Part shown: positions 48,311-58,008 of the stretch, piece by piece
Layout: each line of letters starts with the position of its first letter
Position numbering within the stretch: the first letter of the stretch is position 1
Source: Halocatena marina
GTDB taxonomy: Archaea > Halobacteriota > Halobacteria > Halobacteriales > Haloarculaceae
Direction of reading: 5' to 3'
Length of the DNA stretch: 64,000 nucleotides
Assembly (NCBI RefSeq): GCF_023276375.1
Contig: NZ_JALLPK010000002.1
Location: 186,001 to 250,000 of the forward strand
Position numbers and translations under genes: made by a program
Notes under the pieces: model-generated
Databases searched by the model: none
Told to the model about the DNA's origin: nothing
What the model saw: only the letters and a program-made list of their open reading frames with translations

Positions 48311-48789
48311 GGGTGCTCTTTATAGATTATTCGATGATTTTGTTCATTAACTCAGTTTAATCTTTAAACATATAGAATTGGTATTTTTAAATCACATAAT
48401 TATCTATCTATTTTTTGTATATTTTAATCTTTACTAGATCAGAATTTAATGTATTATATTGATTAATTATTATATATTGTAAAAGGATATAATAGTATGT
48501 ATTGCGGTTGAAACGGTTGAGTACCGACAACATGGGTTGGTGATAGCTATTAATTTTCAGATCTCTCTACCTAGTGATATCCATCGAGTATCTCACAAAG
48601 GACTGAAGTAGGAACAATGCAGCAATTTCGTGCTTGTTTATAGCAGAATAGATGGACATTCACACTCTGACCAATTCACTCATAAGTTGATGATTTTAGT
48701 ATGTGAATACACTATCACTCATAGAATGGAACAAATCGTCATATGATGGTGCGAGATCATTAAGTGCAATACTATCATTGCCAAATAGT
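48311..48789. other. AT-rich divergent control region
   Basis: About 480 bases between the terpene operon and the PadR gene, strikingly A/T-rich at 48340-48500 against the surrounding DNA. Several TATA-like runs are present, including TTTAAAAATA (minus strand) some 85 bases before the terpene synthase ATG. It should hold both promoters and any PadR operator. Confidence 0.5.
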
Positions 48790-49149
48790 ATGTCGACAAC
48801 AGTGTCGGAGACAAGTGAATTCGGTATTGCACCAGAATTATCCGCGTTCCAACAGCAAATTCTCACAGTTCTCGCGGAGAAGCCCCGCTATGGGCTGGCG
48901 ATCAAGCGCGAACTAGACGCCTACTACGACGAGGACATTAATCACGGGCGGCTCTACCAGAATCTTAGTACTCTCGTTGAGTTGGGCCTCGTCGAAAAGA
49001 GCGCACGCGATCAACGGACGAACGAGTATACGCTAACCAAGGCGGGCCACGATACGATTGCCACCCAACTGTCGTGGGTCTTCTCACGGTTTGTCACCGA
49101 CGAGGATCGCGCGACGGAACTCGAAACCCTCGTCGATGATGCTCGCTGA
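48790..49149 (+). CDS. PadR-family transcription regulator
   Basis: A 119-residue winged-helix regulator: LSAFQQQILTVLAEKPRYGL, then YDEDINHGRLYQNLSTLVEL and GLVEKSARDQRTNEYTLTKA with the beta wing. The ATG at 48790 (MSTTVSETSEF) is chosen over the one at 48703, whose extra residues are not family-like. PadR proteins usually repress a neighbouring operon and respond to a small molecule. Divergent from the terpene operon, it is the obvious candidate regulator. Confidence 0.9.
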   Translation: MSTTVSETSEFGIAPELSAFQQQILTVLAEKPRYGLAIKRELDAYYDEDINHGRLYQNLSTLVELGLVEKSARDQRTNEYTLTKAGHDTIATQLSWVFSRFVTDEDRATELETLVDDAR

Positions 49150-50104
49150 GTAGACACAACGGCACCCATTCCCCATCAGACCCCAGCACGTCCGGAGTCG
49201 TGCTGTGCTTCTATTCGTTCAATTCGGTGAGAGTGGCTTTTATAGTAGGACTTTCATCATGTTGCCGTGCGCCACAACATAACCAGTCTCAGCTGTACAA
49301 GCAATCTAGCTGCGACACTGAGTTAGAATGTGCATGTTTGAGATAATGACCAACGTGAGCACAGTTAGAGAGGAGACACTCCGGACCGCGGGCATCGGTT
49401 GCTGTGCAACGTTGGATGGGAAACCCCCACGGACCAAGTGTACCTTTTGACACGCAACGGTTGGATGGTAGACACCCTCGATGTGAGCGTATCTGTTGAG
49501 CGACGGTCGGAGGGGTGTGTTCCATGGATGTGACAACCCGACAAGCTCACTCGTGACGAGATAGCCTTCTTCGTCAGTGTGTTCCACGAATGTGATGACC
49601 CGACCATCGCCAAATAAATGCAGAGTGGTTGAGATGATAGCTCTTGTGACAAACCCTTCCAATCCTCGTGTCTCTACCACTGTCGTACGGCTGTTACTAG
49701 CCGGACACCGACCCGTGATTACAGTATTAGCTCATTTCACGATGCATGAGGAGAAATGCAAGAACAAATTGCGGGCTGAAAGTCCTGTACAGAGAGGTGT
49801 AACCTCGCTCCGTGAGGACCCACCCATCAACTGATCAAAACAACGATTCGACACGAGCGGCGAGTGAAGAATATACCACCACCATATCCAATGTAAACAA
49901 CTCGTGTCGCACCTGTGGAATGGAGGCCGACGTGCTGGTTGAGGCAAACAAAAAGAGCTACGGTACTCCGCCACCGTAATACCGAATCATAAACATAACT
50001 TGACGCGATTTTACCGTATTGTCCCTCTCCGTTCCTCAACAAGTGGTCTTGGGATGCAATCGCAACCCGCACCCTTTTGCAGTTTCCCGCCCTTCATTTC
50101 AGTG
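49150..50104. other. Gene-poor stretch with imperfect repeats
   Basis: About 950 bases. Related phrases recur: GTTGGATGGGAAACCCCCAC near 49413, GTTGGATGGTAGACACCCTC near 49461, and GTGTTCCATGGATGTGACAA and GTGTTCCACGAATGTGATGA near 49519 and 49579. Frames on the minus strand across them have no motif. I see no complete gene. Confidence 0.35.
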
Positions 50105-51784
50105 ATGGAATATGGTCATCTCGTTGCAGTATATGACCGTCTCGATGAGACAGCTTCTACGATTGAGAAGACCGAGATCATAGCGGATACACTCAAAAAC
50201 GCTGGCGAATTACTACCGGTACTCGTCCTACTCGTCCGCGGCCGCCTATTCACCACGTGGGAGAACGACGACCTCGGCGTCTCGTCATCTCTGACGGTTC
50301 AAGCTATCGCGAACTCGACTGGGATAGACGACGAGCAGATTGAATCGTGGTGGCGCGAGACAGGCGATCTTGGGGATGTTGCTGCGAAGGCCGTCGAGAC
50401 TCGTTCCCAAACCATCCTCCTCTCGGATACTCTCGACATCCGCAGAGTCTACGATACCCTTCGGGGACTCACTAAATACGAGGGAGTCGGGAGTCAGGAC
50501 CGACGCGTCGACGATATCACTGAATTGCTTGCGGATGCTGACCCGAACGAGGCCCGGTATTTAGTTCGGACCATTGTTGGTGCGATGCGATTGGGTGTCG
50601 GTGAAGGAACAATTCGTGACGCTATCGCGACGGCATTTTTGGATGGTTCCACGGAGGCAGTCGAAGCGGTCGAGCGAGCCTACGAAGTCACGAACGACTT
50701 TCGCACAGTCAGCAAGACCGCCCGCAATCAGGGACGTGACGGACTCGACGATCTCAAAGTGGAGTTGTTTCGCCCGGTAAAAGCCATGCTCGCACAGAAG
50801 GCTGAAAACGTTGCCGACGCACTCGACGCAACAGAACGACCCCTTGTTGAGTACAAATACGATGGAATGCGAACGAAGATCCACGTTCGGGGTGATGACG
50901 TTCGCGTGTTCACCCGGCGGCTCGAAGATGTTACGACCCAATTTCCAGATATCGTCGCCGCCACGAACAAAGAACTCTCTCCCGGAGACTCGATCGTCGA
51001 GGCCGAGGTGGTGGCGTACGATCCTGAAACGAGCAGGCCGATCCCTTTTCAGGAATTCTCCAAACGTATCAAACGAAAAAACGACATCGAGAAGTTGGCC
51101 ACGAAGTTCCCTGTGACCGTTCACGTCTTCGACCTTCTCTATCACAATGGCGAGTCGCTCGTTAATAGGCCACTGTCCGAACGAATCGATCGTCTCGAAC
51201 AGCTTATCAACTCCGATGGAGAGACGATCCGGCGGGCGGAACATCTCCAGTCGGCGTCGGTGGACGAAGTGGAGTCGTTCTACGGCGAAGCACTGAAATC
51301 CGGTCAGGAGGGCCTGATCGTGAAAAACATGAACGCACGCTACCAGCCCGGATCACGCGTTGGCTACATGCTGAAAGTAAAGCCGACGATGGAGCCGCTT
51401 GATCTCGTCATTGTACGTGCGAAATGGAGCGAAGGTCGAAAAAGCGACTGGCTAGGGCGCTTGCGACTCGCTTGTTGGGATGACGAGCGTGAGAAACTGC
51501 GAGAGGTTGGGCGGATGTTCTCGGGACTAACCGACGACGAACTCCGCGAACTCACGGCAAAGCTCGAACCTCTGATTCAGTCGGTCGATGGCCGAACCGC
51601 GAAGCTTCGGCCGGAGATCGTCATCGAGGTTGAGTACGAAGAAATCCAGCAATCGACGACGTACGGATCGGGGTACGCACTTCGATTCCCGCGATTCAGT
51701 GGGTTCCGCGACGATCTCGGACCTAAAGATGCTGATCGGTTCGAGCGTATCGAACGCCTCTACGAAGAACAGCAGATACGATGA
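50105..51784 (+). CDS. lig: ATP-dependent DNA ligase
   Basis: A 559-residue replicative-type ligase that seals nicks with ATP. The adenylated Lys is K251 in VEYKYDGMRTKIH (motif I). Motif III follows as IVEAEVVAYDPE, motif IV as EGLIVKNMNARYQPG, and motif V as GYMLKVKPTMEPLDLVIV. The N-terminal 240 residues are the DNA-binding domain. The start at 50105 (MEYGHLVAVYDRL) is the family start. The exonuclease gene that follows 52 bases later is a known partner of ligases. Confidence 0.97.
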   Translation: MEYGHLVAVYDRLDETASTIEKTEIIADTLKNAGELLPVLVLLVRGRLFTTWENDDLGVSSSLTVQAIANSTGIDDEQIESWWRETGDLGDVAAKAVETRSQTILLSDTLDIRRVYDTLRGLTKYEGVGSQDRRVDDITELLADADPNEARYLVRTIVGAMRLGVGEGTIRDAIATAFLDGSTEAVEAVERAYEVTNDFRTVSKTARNQGRDGLDDLKVELFRPVKAMLAQKAENVADALDATERPLVEYKYDGMRTKIHVRGDDVRVFTRRLEDVTTQFPDIVAATNKELSPGDSIVEAEVVAYDPETSRPIPFQEFSKRIKRKNDIEKLATKFPVTVHVFDLLYHNGESLVNRPLSERIDRLEQLINSDGETIRRAEHLQSASVDEVESFYGEALKSGQEGLIVKNMNARYQPGSRVGYMLKVKPTMEPLDLVIVRAKWSEGRKSDWLGRLRLACWDDEREKLREVGRMFSGLTDDELRELTAKLEPLIQSVDGRTAKLRPEIVIEVEYEEIQQSTTYGSGYALRFPRFSGFRDDLGPKDADRFERIERLYEEQQIR

Positions 51785-51836
51785 CCTACACTATGATCGG
51801 CACGGTGTCATCGAACGGACGACGGGAGGCCCTTCG

Positions 51837-52850
51837 ATGGTAGGAAGAGGTTCGGTCAGCCTCCGCGATGGAGTACAGATCGACCTCGCGACTGGCGAGA
51901 CAGTTGTTGCAGATGCCACTGAACCGGCAGGCGACATCGTTGCCCTGAGTCACGCCCACGGCGATCACCTCTATGCGAAAGCACCCACCGAAGTGATCTG
52001 TTCAGACCTCACCGCCCGCCTCGCTACTGCTCGACGAGAGGATGAGGGGGTTCTTTCACGCATGATCCATCCAGCAGTCGACCAGGTATCAGCGGGTCAC
52101 ATCCCCGGGTCACGGGCCACTATCATAAAAGACTGCGATGAAACTACTTACCTCTATACTGGCGACTTTTCGACACGGGACCGATTTACTCTCGATGGGT
52201 TCGATGCCGAATCCGTCGCCGCTGAGTATGATATCGACGTACTCATCACAGAGACAACGTACGGAAAGCCAAAATACGTCTTCGAGGAGCAAGAAACACT
52301 TGAACGCAGAATTGTCGACTGGCTGAACGATACGCACGACACGCCTGTCATCCTCTTCGGATACACCATTGGACGTGCCCAAGAGCTCGAACTGCTTGTT
52401 GCTCGTTCCGAGCGTGAGCGATTATTCGTGACGGAAGCCATCGATCGGCTGAACAACATCATCGCAGAGGTCCACGACGTGGCGTTTAACGCCGAGCTCT
52501 ATGGCCGCGAGACAACGATAGAAACGGGCGACGTACTGGTCCTTCCGGCACAGACGAACAAGCTCTCATTTGTCGATCAAATCGTCAAAAACACTGGGGC
52601 GGTAAAGGCTGGCTTTTCAGGCTGGGCCATCGAAGACTCTTTCAAGTACCGCGGTGGATACGACGAAACATTCGTACTGTCCGATCACAGTGACTTCTCG
52701 GAACTCGTGACGACCGTCGAAGTAGTGAATCCAAATCTGGTGTACACTCAGCATGGTTTTGCCGACGAGTTCGCTACGTATCTTGACGCTGAATTAGATA
52801 TCGACGCGCGTTCGCTTAAGAAAAATCAGACATCACTCGATGAGTTTTGA
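51837..52850 (+). CDS. Ligase-associated MBL-fold exonuclease
   Basis: A 337-residue metallo-beta-lactamase/beta-CASP-like nuclease. The metal site is H39-x-H41-x-D43-H44 in LSHAHGDHLY; further ligands sit in AGHIPGSRATII and TGDFSTRDRF, and VLSDHSDFSELV is the last His motif. In bacteria and haloarchaea such genes sit beside DNA ligase and are thought to trim ends in DNA repair. The ATG at 51837 is preferred, as the longer frame overlaps the ligase gene. Other members of the repair set (helicase, phosphoesterase) are not in this window. Confidence 0.9.
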   Translation: MVGRGSVSLRDGVQIDLATGETVVADATEPAGDIVALSHAHGDHLYAKAPTEVICSDLTARLATARREDEGVLSRMIHPAVDQVSAGHIPGSRATIIKDCDETTYLYTGDFSTRDRFTLDGFDAESVAAEYDIDVLITETTYGKPKYVFEEQETLERRIVDWLNDTHDTPVILFGYTIGRAQELELLVARSERERLFVTEAIDRLNNIIAEVHDVAFNAELYGRETTIETGDVLVLPAQTNKLSFVDQIVKNTGAVKAGFSGWAIEDSFKYRGGYDETFVLSDHSDFSELVTTVEVVNPNLVYTQHGFADEFATYLDAELDIDARSLKKNQTSLDEF

Positions 52851-53708
52851 TGTGTACAGGACAGTTCGACGACACGGTCGGTGATTAGTTGGTGGACAAT
52901 GCCTAATGCAGCGTGAATCAGCTGTTCAGGAGAGATGTAAGTGTATTTCTCCTCGTTTTCATGCGACTAAAATTCGCTCACGCTCTCGTTGAGGAACTCA
53001 TTTGAACCTCCCGTTTTGTACAACACGCTTGTGGCGTATCGTGATAGAGAACACTAACTAGACAGCACTTAGAGTGACCCACGAGTGATGATTCAGAAGT
53101 CGTTCGAAATCCGCCGTGATCGGGTAGTTAATGAGAGCCGCTTTCGCAGGGAGACACTGACCTCATCATCATGTCCAAGCAGCGACACTAGATCTGTAGA
53201 TCATCGACAGTTGTCGGTTCTTTCGCGGGGAGTATTGCTCGCTACCGTATACCGTTCAGCCAGTCAAACTCGTCGAGAGACTACGCCGACAGCGGTCTAG
53301 CAACGCCAGAGCAAGCTTACTACAGCGTTAAAAATTAGCTTACCAGCACTGTTTTGAACGCCTCAAACGAGTGCAGCACAAACTCATCAGCGAGATACTG
53401 AAAACGCGTTCTGCGCGCTAAAACCACTGGAAAACGAGATTACGTAGACGTTACCTCTCTCTATCACTCGACGCACGACATTTACCCACATAATGACGAG
53501 AGTCTCTTAAGTGTGTAGATAGTACATTCACACGTGAATTGCACAGTGAAAAGCTTCTGCTTAGAGTGTAACTGGGCGGTCAGGGACGATCTGGTTGCTA
53601 ATCGAAGAGAGCCGATGATTGAGCACGCAGTCTCGACCGGCCACGATATCGATAGCGTTTGCATCTCATCGATGTAGACACACCAGACAAAACATACGCC
53701 AACCAACA
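52851..53708. other. Intergenic stretch, no supported gene
   Basis: About 860 bases. A frame at 53085-53300 has no motif, and I see neither repeats nor an RNA gene. Confidence 0.4.
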
Positions 53709-54077
53709 ATGAGTGATATTTCCACTGACAAGCACACCAGTAATCGCCAGCTCACAATCGATGCCGAGACGGTAGAGTGGCGCTCTGTTGTGAACCGCAC
53801 ATATGAACATAATGGGAGAGGTGATCTCTCGACAGAGATTACTGCGGCCATCGCCGACGCCGAAGGAGCCGAAATTGCGTCCGTCATGTCGCCACCGCTG
53901 TTCGAAGTCATTGATATCTTCGCCCTTGAGGAGTTATTCTCCGGACATCCGTGTAGTAATCGTAGTCGTGCCTGCACCGGACAGGTGCAGTTTCGCTATC
54001 GCGGTTTCCGCGTGACGGTATCGAGCGACGGTCGGATTGACGTCGCTAAACCCGTTGGTGACAGCTTCCCCGAGTGA
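53709..54077 (+). CDS. HalOD1-domain protein
   Basis: A 122-residue stand-alone HalOD1 protein. Core phrases are EWRSVVNRTYEHNGRGDLST, IASVMSPPLFEVIDIFALEE and VQFRYRGFRVTVSSDGRIDV, closely parallel to the protein at 44065, including the CTGQVQFRYRG and CIGQVRFRYRG strands. The ATG at 53709 is chosen; the longer frame from 53619 adds basic residues with no match. It is not next to a zinc-finger gene, unlike its paralog. Confidence 0.88.
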   Translation: MSDISTDKHTSNRQLTIDAETVEWRSVVNRTYEHNGRGDLSTEITAAIADAEGAEIASVMSPPLFEVIDIFALEELFSGHPCSNRSRACTGQVQFRYRGFRVTVSSDGRIDVAKPVGDSFPE

Positions 54078-54315
54078 GTTCCCTTGCCTCGTTCCGAAGG
54101 AACTTGATGGCATAGCTCACACCTTGGAGAAATTGATGACGATTGTATGGGGCTAGCGGTGACGATATTTGAGGACGACAGGCCTGTCTATCGATGTTGC
54201 TCATACTTCAATTTCCAAATTGCAATGTAGTTATACACCATATTGATTATTTTTCATAGATAGTCACTCGATTTGACCAATATACAATGAAATTGGTCTA
54301 TGATCTAAATGTATA

Positions 54316-54690
54316 TCAATCGCGCTTTTCGATCTGTGCTTCGAGAAGCTCAACATTTCGAATGTTTGCTTTCCAGACGGCATCAAACGCTGTGCCGAGC
54401 ACTGGAATCGAACCCGAGACGATGTCAACAGCGATATTGAGCACCATCAGAGCCAGAGTTCTGGGAGGCACCCCATATCGTGCTGCTTCAAATACGATAT
54501 AGAGCGAGAGGAGTGCTGCAGCGATATCCCCTGAAATAGGAAGAACACCTAAAACGGGATCGACTCCTATCCGGACGTTCGTCCCGGGAACGCGCATTGA
54601 CTCGTCGAGAATGTGTGCGACCGTTCGGGTACGCTGAAGCACGGCCCGTTGTGCCGACGAGCTATCCGTCGGATAATCAATACCCTCCAT
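54316..54690 (-). CDS. DUF4112 membrane protein
   Basis: A 124-residue protein of the DUF4112 family. It has a short N-terminal charged region, the conserved VRIGVDPVLGVLPISGDIAA, two hydrophobic helices (about 52-72 and 80-100), and the ending IPVLGTAFDAVWKANIRNVE. Function unknown. No operon partner. Confidence 0.92.
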   Translation of the reverse strand: MEGIDYPTDSSSAQRAVLQRTRTVAHILDESMRVPGTNVRIGVDPVLGVLPISGDIAAALLSLYIVFEAARYGVPPRTLALMVLNIAVDIVSGSIPVLGTAFDAVWKANIRNVELLEAQIEKRD

Positions 54691-54962
54691 ACCTCTATCG
54701 TTTAGTTGGGACTCATATATTCTCTGACCCTGCTACTACCAGCACGTCGAAATTGGTGATGATTGTATGCGCGCAAGTATCATTCTCCTCGGCTCAATCC
54801 TCGTGGCATGGGTTGGATGTTTGCTAGTCTACGACGTGACCGATTCTCTCGTGTGAAACATCCCGTTCTCGCGGTCGAACACGTATGTCGAGGGCTACAT
54901 CACACAGCTGTTATGCACAAAAAGGACCATCAGCGAATCAATAACTGTATAAAAGTAGATCA

Positions 54963-55979
54963 TCAGACAGTTTGAGCTTGCTTCTCTGCTTTGAGTAGCT
55001 CTTTGTATCGATTTCGGATAGTAACTTCACTGATGTCCGTGGCATCGCTGACCTCGCTCTGAGTAACTTTCTCATTGGTGAGGCGTGGAGCGGCATAGAC
55101 CGCAGCGGCAGCGAGGCCGACGGGGCTTTTTCCGCTCGTGACGTTATCGTGCTTGGCTGTTTCGAGCAGCTCACGGGCGCGGTGTTCGGCCTCGTCCGAG
55201 ATGTCGAGTTCCGAGGCGAAGCGGCCGACGTAGCTGACTGGATCGGCTGGTTTCATTTCGAGATGCAGCTCTCGGACGATATACCGATAGGTTCGATTGA
55301 ATTCCATCGCGCCGATCCGTGAAACGGCGGCGACTTCGTCGAGACTACGCGGCGTATCAGTCTGGCGCGCAGCGGCATAGAGGGCAGCTGTCGCAACACC
55401 CTCGATGCTCCGACCGGGCAAGAGATCCTCAGCGAGTGCCCGCCGGTAGATAACACTCGCAGTCTCGCGGACGGTTTTCGGTAACCCGAGCGCGCTGGCC
55501 ATGCGCTCGATCTCACCGAGTGCTTGTTTCAGGTTGCGTTCTTTGGAGTCGCGGGTGCGAAAGCGTTCATCCCACTTTCGAAGACGCTGCATCTGCTGGC
55601 GCTTGCGCGAACTCAAGGCATTACCGTAAGCATCCCTGTCTTGCCAACCGATGTTCGATGACAGTCCCTTGTCGTGCATCATCGTGGTGGTTGGCGCACC
55701 GACGCGGCTTTTTTCCTCTTTCTCGCTTGGATTGAACGCTCGCCACTCTGGTCCCAAATCAATCTCGTCGTCCTCGACAACGAGACCACACTCGGAACAT
55801 ACAGTTTCCCCGTGCTCGTCATCGGTGATGAGGCGTCCCTCACACTCAGGACATATCTGCGTGCCGCGTTCCGATGCTGCGTTCTCTGTTGTTGCAGGTG
55901 ACTCGTTCGGTGATGTTCTCTCTGCTGTGTCTACTGTGTCTGTTCGCTGTCGGTCAGGATCAGTTCTGATGCGTGTCAT
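54963..55979 (-). CDS. tfb: Transcription initiation factor TFB
   Basis: A 338-residue archaeal TFIIB homolog that bridges TBP on the promoter and RNA polymerase. The zinc ribbon is C43/C46 and C61/C64 (ICPECEG, VCSECGL). The B-reader follows (EWRAFNPSEKEEKSRVGAPT), then two cyclin repeats, about 140-225 and 235-325, ending in the helix-turn-helix SEVTIRNRYKELLKAE. The start at 55979 (MTRIRTDPDRQRT) is used. Haloarchaea carry many TFBs with different promoter preferences, so this one may serve special conditions. Confidence 0.97.
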   Translation of the reverse strand: MTRIRTDPDRQRTDTVDTAERTSPNESPATTENAASERGTQICPECEGRLITDDEHGETVCSECGLVVEDDEIDLGPEWRAFNPSEKEEKSRVGAPTTTMMHDKGLSSNIGWQDRDAYGNALSSRKRQQMQRLRKWDERFRTRDSKERNLKQALGEIERMASALGLPKTVRETASVIYRRALAEDLLPGRSIEGVATAALYAAARQTDTPRSLDEVAAVSRIGAMEFNRTYRYIVRELHLEMKPADPVSYVGRFASELDISDEAEHRARELLETAKHDNVTSGKSPVGLAAAAVYAAPRLTNEKVTQSEVSDATDISEVTIRNRYKELLKAEKQAQTV

Positions 55980-56309
55980 TGTCTTAGGAGGGGCGAAGCT
56001 CAACTCTTGAGTAGAAAGAATGTAGACAAAGTAGCTCTCCAACGTCAAGCTCCTCATCACTAGAAAGACCGAATACACGGGTAAACCTTCGGCCAGCGAC
56101 AGCAAACTCGTGTGTGCGTGTATTTGGATGTCGAGAAACTATTCAGACCCGAACAATGTGACGACATTTCGATACGTAGCCGACTGACGTTTAGTTGATC
56201 GTCACTGGGGTAGCTTGTTCATTGGACACTTTTACTCGTACGTTTTACCTCGTTATGGTGTGTCGATACGAACATGCTGCGTTACTGGCGACTGTAAACA
56301 GCGTGAGGG
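55980..56309. other. Intergenic stretch upstream of tfb
   Basis: About 330 bases. Probable tfb promoter sequences near 56000-56040; no gene seen. Confidence 0.4.
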
Positions 56310-57644
56310 TTATTTCGTCTGGTTGGGGAGGAGTTCCTCATAATCGGCAGGCGGGACTGGCCCATCGAGCAATGGATCGTCCGTTCTTTCCATCCACCGC
56401 ACTAATCGTCCCCGAAGCTGTTTACGGATATGCTCAAACTCAGGATCGGCGGCCACGTTGATCTGCTCGTACGGATCGGCGGTAAGGTCGTACAGCTCCT
56501 CGTAGGGACGGCGTTCTGCCTGAAGTTGTTCGCGAACGTCCCGGCCAGCTTTGCTCGCAAAGACATCGCCTGTCAGATAGGTCGATGGTAGATGCCAGAA
56601 GCTGCGAATGTATTTGTACTGATTTGTTCTGATCGCTCGGACAGGATTGTATCGGTCGTGCCATGTTATTTCAGCAAACAATTGGTCGCGAGGGTAGTAC
56701 TTCTCATCAGTTAACAACGGCAGGAAACTCTGTCCGTCGATTCGATCCGGAACGGATTTACCGAGGAGATCAAGCAACGTTGGTAAGACATCGACATTGC
56801 TCACGAGTTCATCACACCGTTGGCCTCCCTTGATCATGTCTGGCCACCGCAGTAATAGTGCAGCTTCGATTCCAGGATCATAACACGATCCCTTCGCTCG
56901 GGGAAAGGCTATCCCATGCTCAGTCGTGAAAATGAGAAGTGTTTCTTTGGCGTGGCCGGCCGCATCGAGCGCGGTTGTAATCGTTCCTACTGCGGCATCG
57001 AGCGCCTGAATCATTCCGTGCATCGCTGCTATGTCCTCTCTGATACCGGGTCCGTCGGGAAGATACGGTAGCGGTTCGATTTCGGTAGGATTGGCAGGTT
57101 CGTACGTCGTATCTGTGAACTCATGTAACCCATTATTCTGTCTGCGATGGACTTCGAAAACGCCAACCGAAGCAAAAAACGGAGGTTCAAATGTATCTTT
57201 TTCGAAAAAGACTTCCAGCGTCTCAGCAACATCACGTGCCCGATTGATCTCGTGGATTGCAGGAGAAACTGCCGGCGAAAGACTGCCGCTCGAATGAATG
57301 TGATCGAACCCAAGGCGGTCAAGGTCGTCGGTGACGTGCTGGAGACCGAACAGGTGTGTACTGTATCCACATTCGTTGAGATATTCCGGCATAAGGATCT
57401 CGTCAGAATGTAGCTCCCACGGCTCATGGGCCAGCCCCATCAGCCCGTTGACGTGAGGATACCGACCGGTAAGCAGACTCCCTCGGCTCGGTGAACACTG
57501 CGGCGCTGTCGTGTAGTGGTTATCGAAGCGAATGCCATCGTCGGCGAGGGCATCGATATGTGGAGTGTCGACAGTCTGCCCGTAGCAGCCGAGATATCGA
57601 CCAAGATCGTGGCAGTGGATGAGGAGAATATTTGGAGTGGCCAT
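56310..57644 (-). CDS. Second sulfatase (formylglycine type)
   Basis: A 444-residue type I sulfatase, distinct from the one at 33510. The signature is C50-S-P-S-R54 in QCSPSRGSLLTG. The N-terminus NILLIHCHDLGRYLGCYGQT and the FTTEHGIAFPRAKG segment provide metal ligands; the usual Asp before the His is Glu in TTEHG. It begins at 57644 (MATPNILLIH). No signal peptide. No carbohydrate gene is adjacent, and the substrate is unknown. Confidence 0.92.
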   Translation of the reverse strand: MATPNILLIHCHDLGRYLGCYGQTVDTPHIDALADDGIRFDNHYTTAPQCSPSRGSLLTGRYPHVNGLMGLAHEPWELHSDEILMPEYLNECGYSTHLFGLQHVTDDLDRLGFDHIHSSGSLSPAVSPAIHEINRARDVAETLEVFFEKDTFEPPFFASVGVFEVHRRQNNGLHEFTDTTYEPANPTEIEPLPYLPDGPGIREDIAAMHGMIQALDAAVGTITTALDAAGHAKETLLIFTTEHGIAFPRAKGSCYDPGIEAALLLRWPDMIKGGQRCDELVSNVDVLPTLLDLLGKSVPDRIDGQSFLPLLTDEKYYPRDQLFAEITWHDRYNPVRAIRTNQYKYIRSFWHLPSTYLTGDVFASKAGRDVREQLQAERRPYEELYDLTADPYEQINVAADPEFEHIRKQLRGRLVRWMERTDDPLLDGPVPPADYEELLPNQTK

Positions 57645-58008
57645 TACTCTAGACAAAGGTGTTGGACGGTTAACATCGCTGCTGGCCAATTCGTGGTGGG
57701 TATTATCATATCAGTCTCAATTCTGCCGTGTGCAAAGGGATTCTCGCCCAGAAGGACAAGAAGTATACCAAGTTATCATATAATAGATTCGATATTATTA
57801 TTTCGGTGGATGATGTATTACCTCCCAGCAACGATTCCTGAATGCCACGGCAGCGGTACGGTCGTTTGACGTTCACGTTCCCCGAAATAGAAATGTCGAA
57901 ATGCAATTGTGAATGTCGCTCTCGCTCAAACAAATCGGGCCACGGTGCCAGCGAGAACGACTAATGATAACCGGAGGCTGGTTCGCCGAACAGTTCTCTC
58001 GAAACAGC
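57645..58008. other. Intergenic stretch, AT-rich
   Basis: About 360 bases between the second sulfatase and the SDR gene. It probably holds the sulfatase promoter; no gene is seen. Confidence 0.4.

Noticed and set aside
49400-49620. Possible CRISPR array
   Set aside because: The repeats are imperfect, of two kinds, unevenly spaced and only two copies each. No cas gene is in the window.
49289-49680. Three overlapping minus-strand frames near the imperfect repeats
   Set aside because: High Cys, His, Ser and Arg content in all frames suggests chance open frames in repeat DNA.
53085-53300. 71-codon plus-strand frame
   Set aside because: Ser/Arg-rich translation with no motif, typical of an off-frame read.
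54395-54420. Sequence resembling a tRNA T-arm (AATCGAACCCGAG)
   Set aside because: It lies inside the well-supported DUF4112 gene and no cloverleaf can be formed around it.
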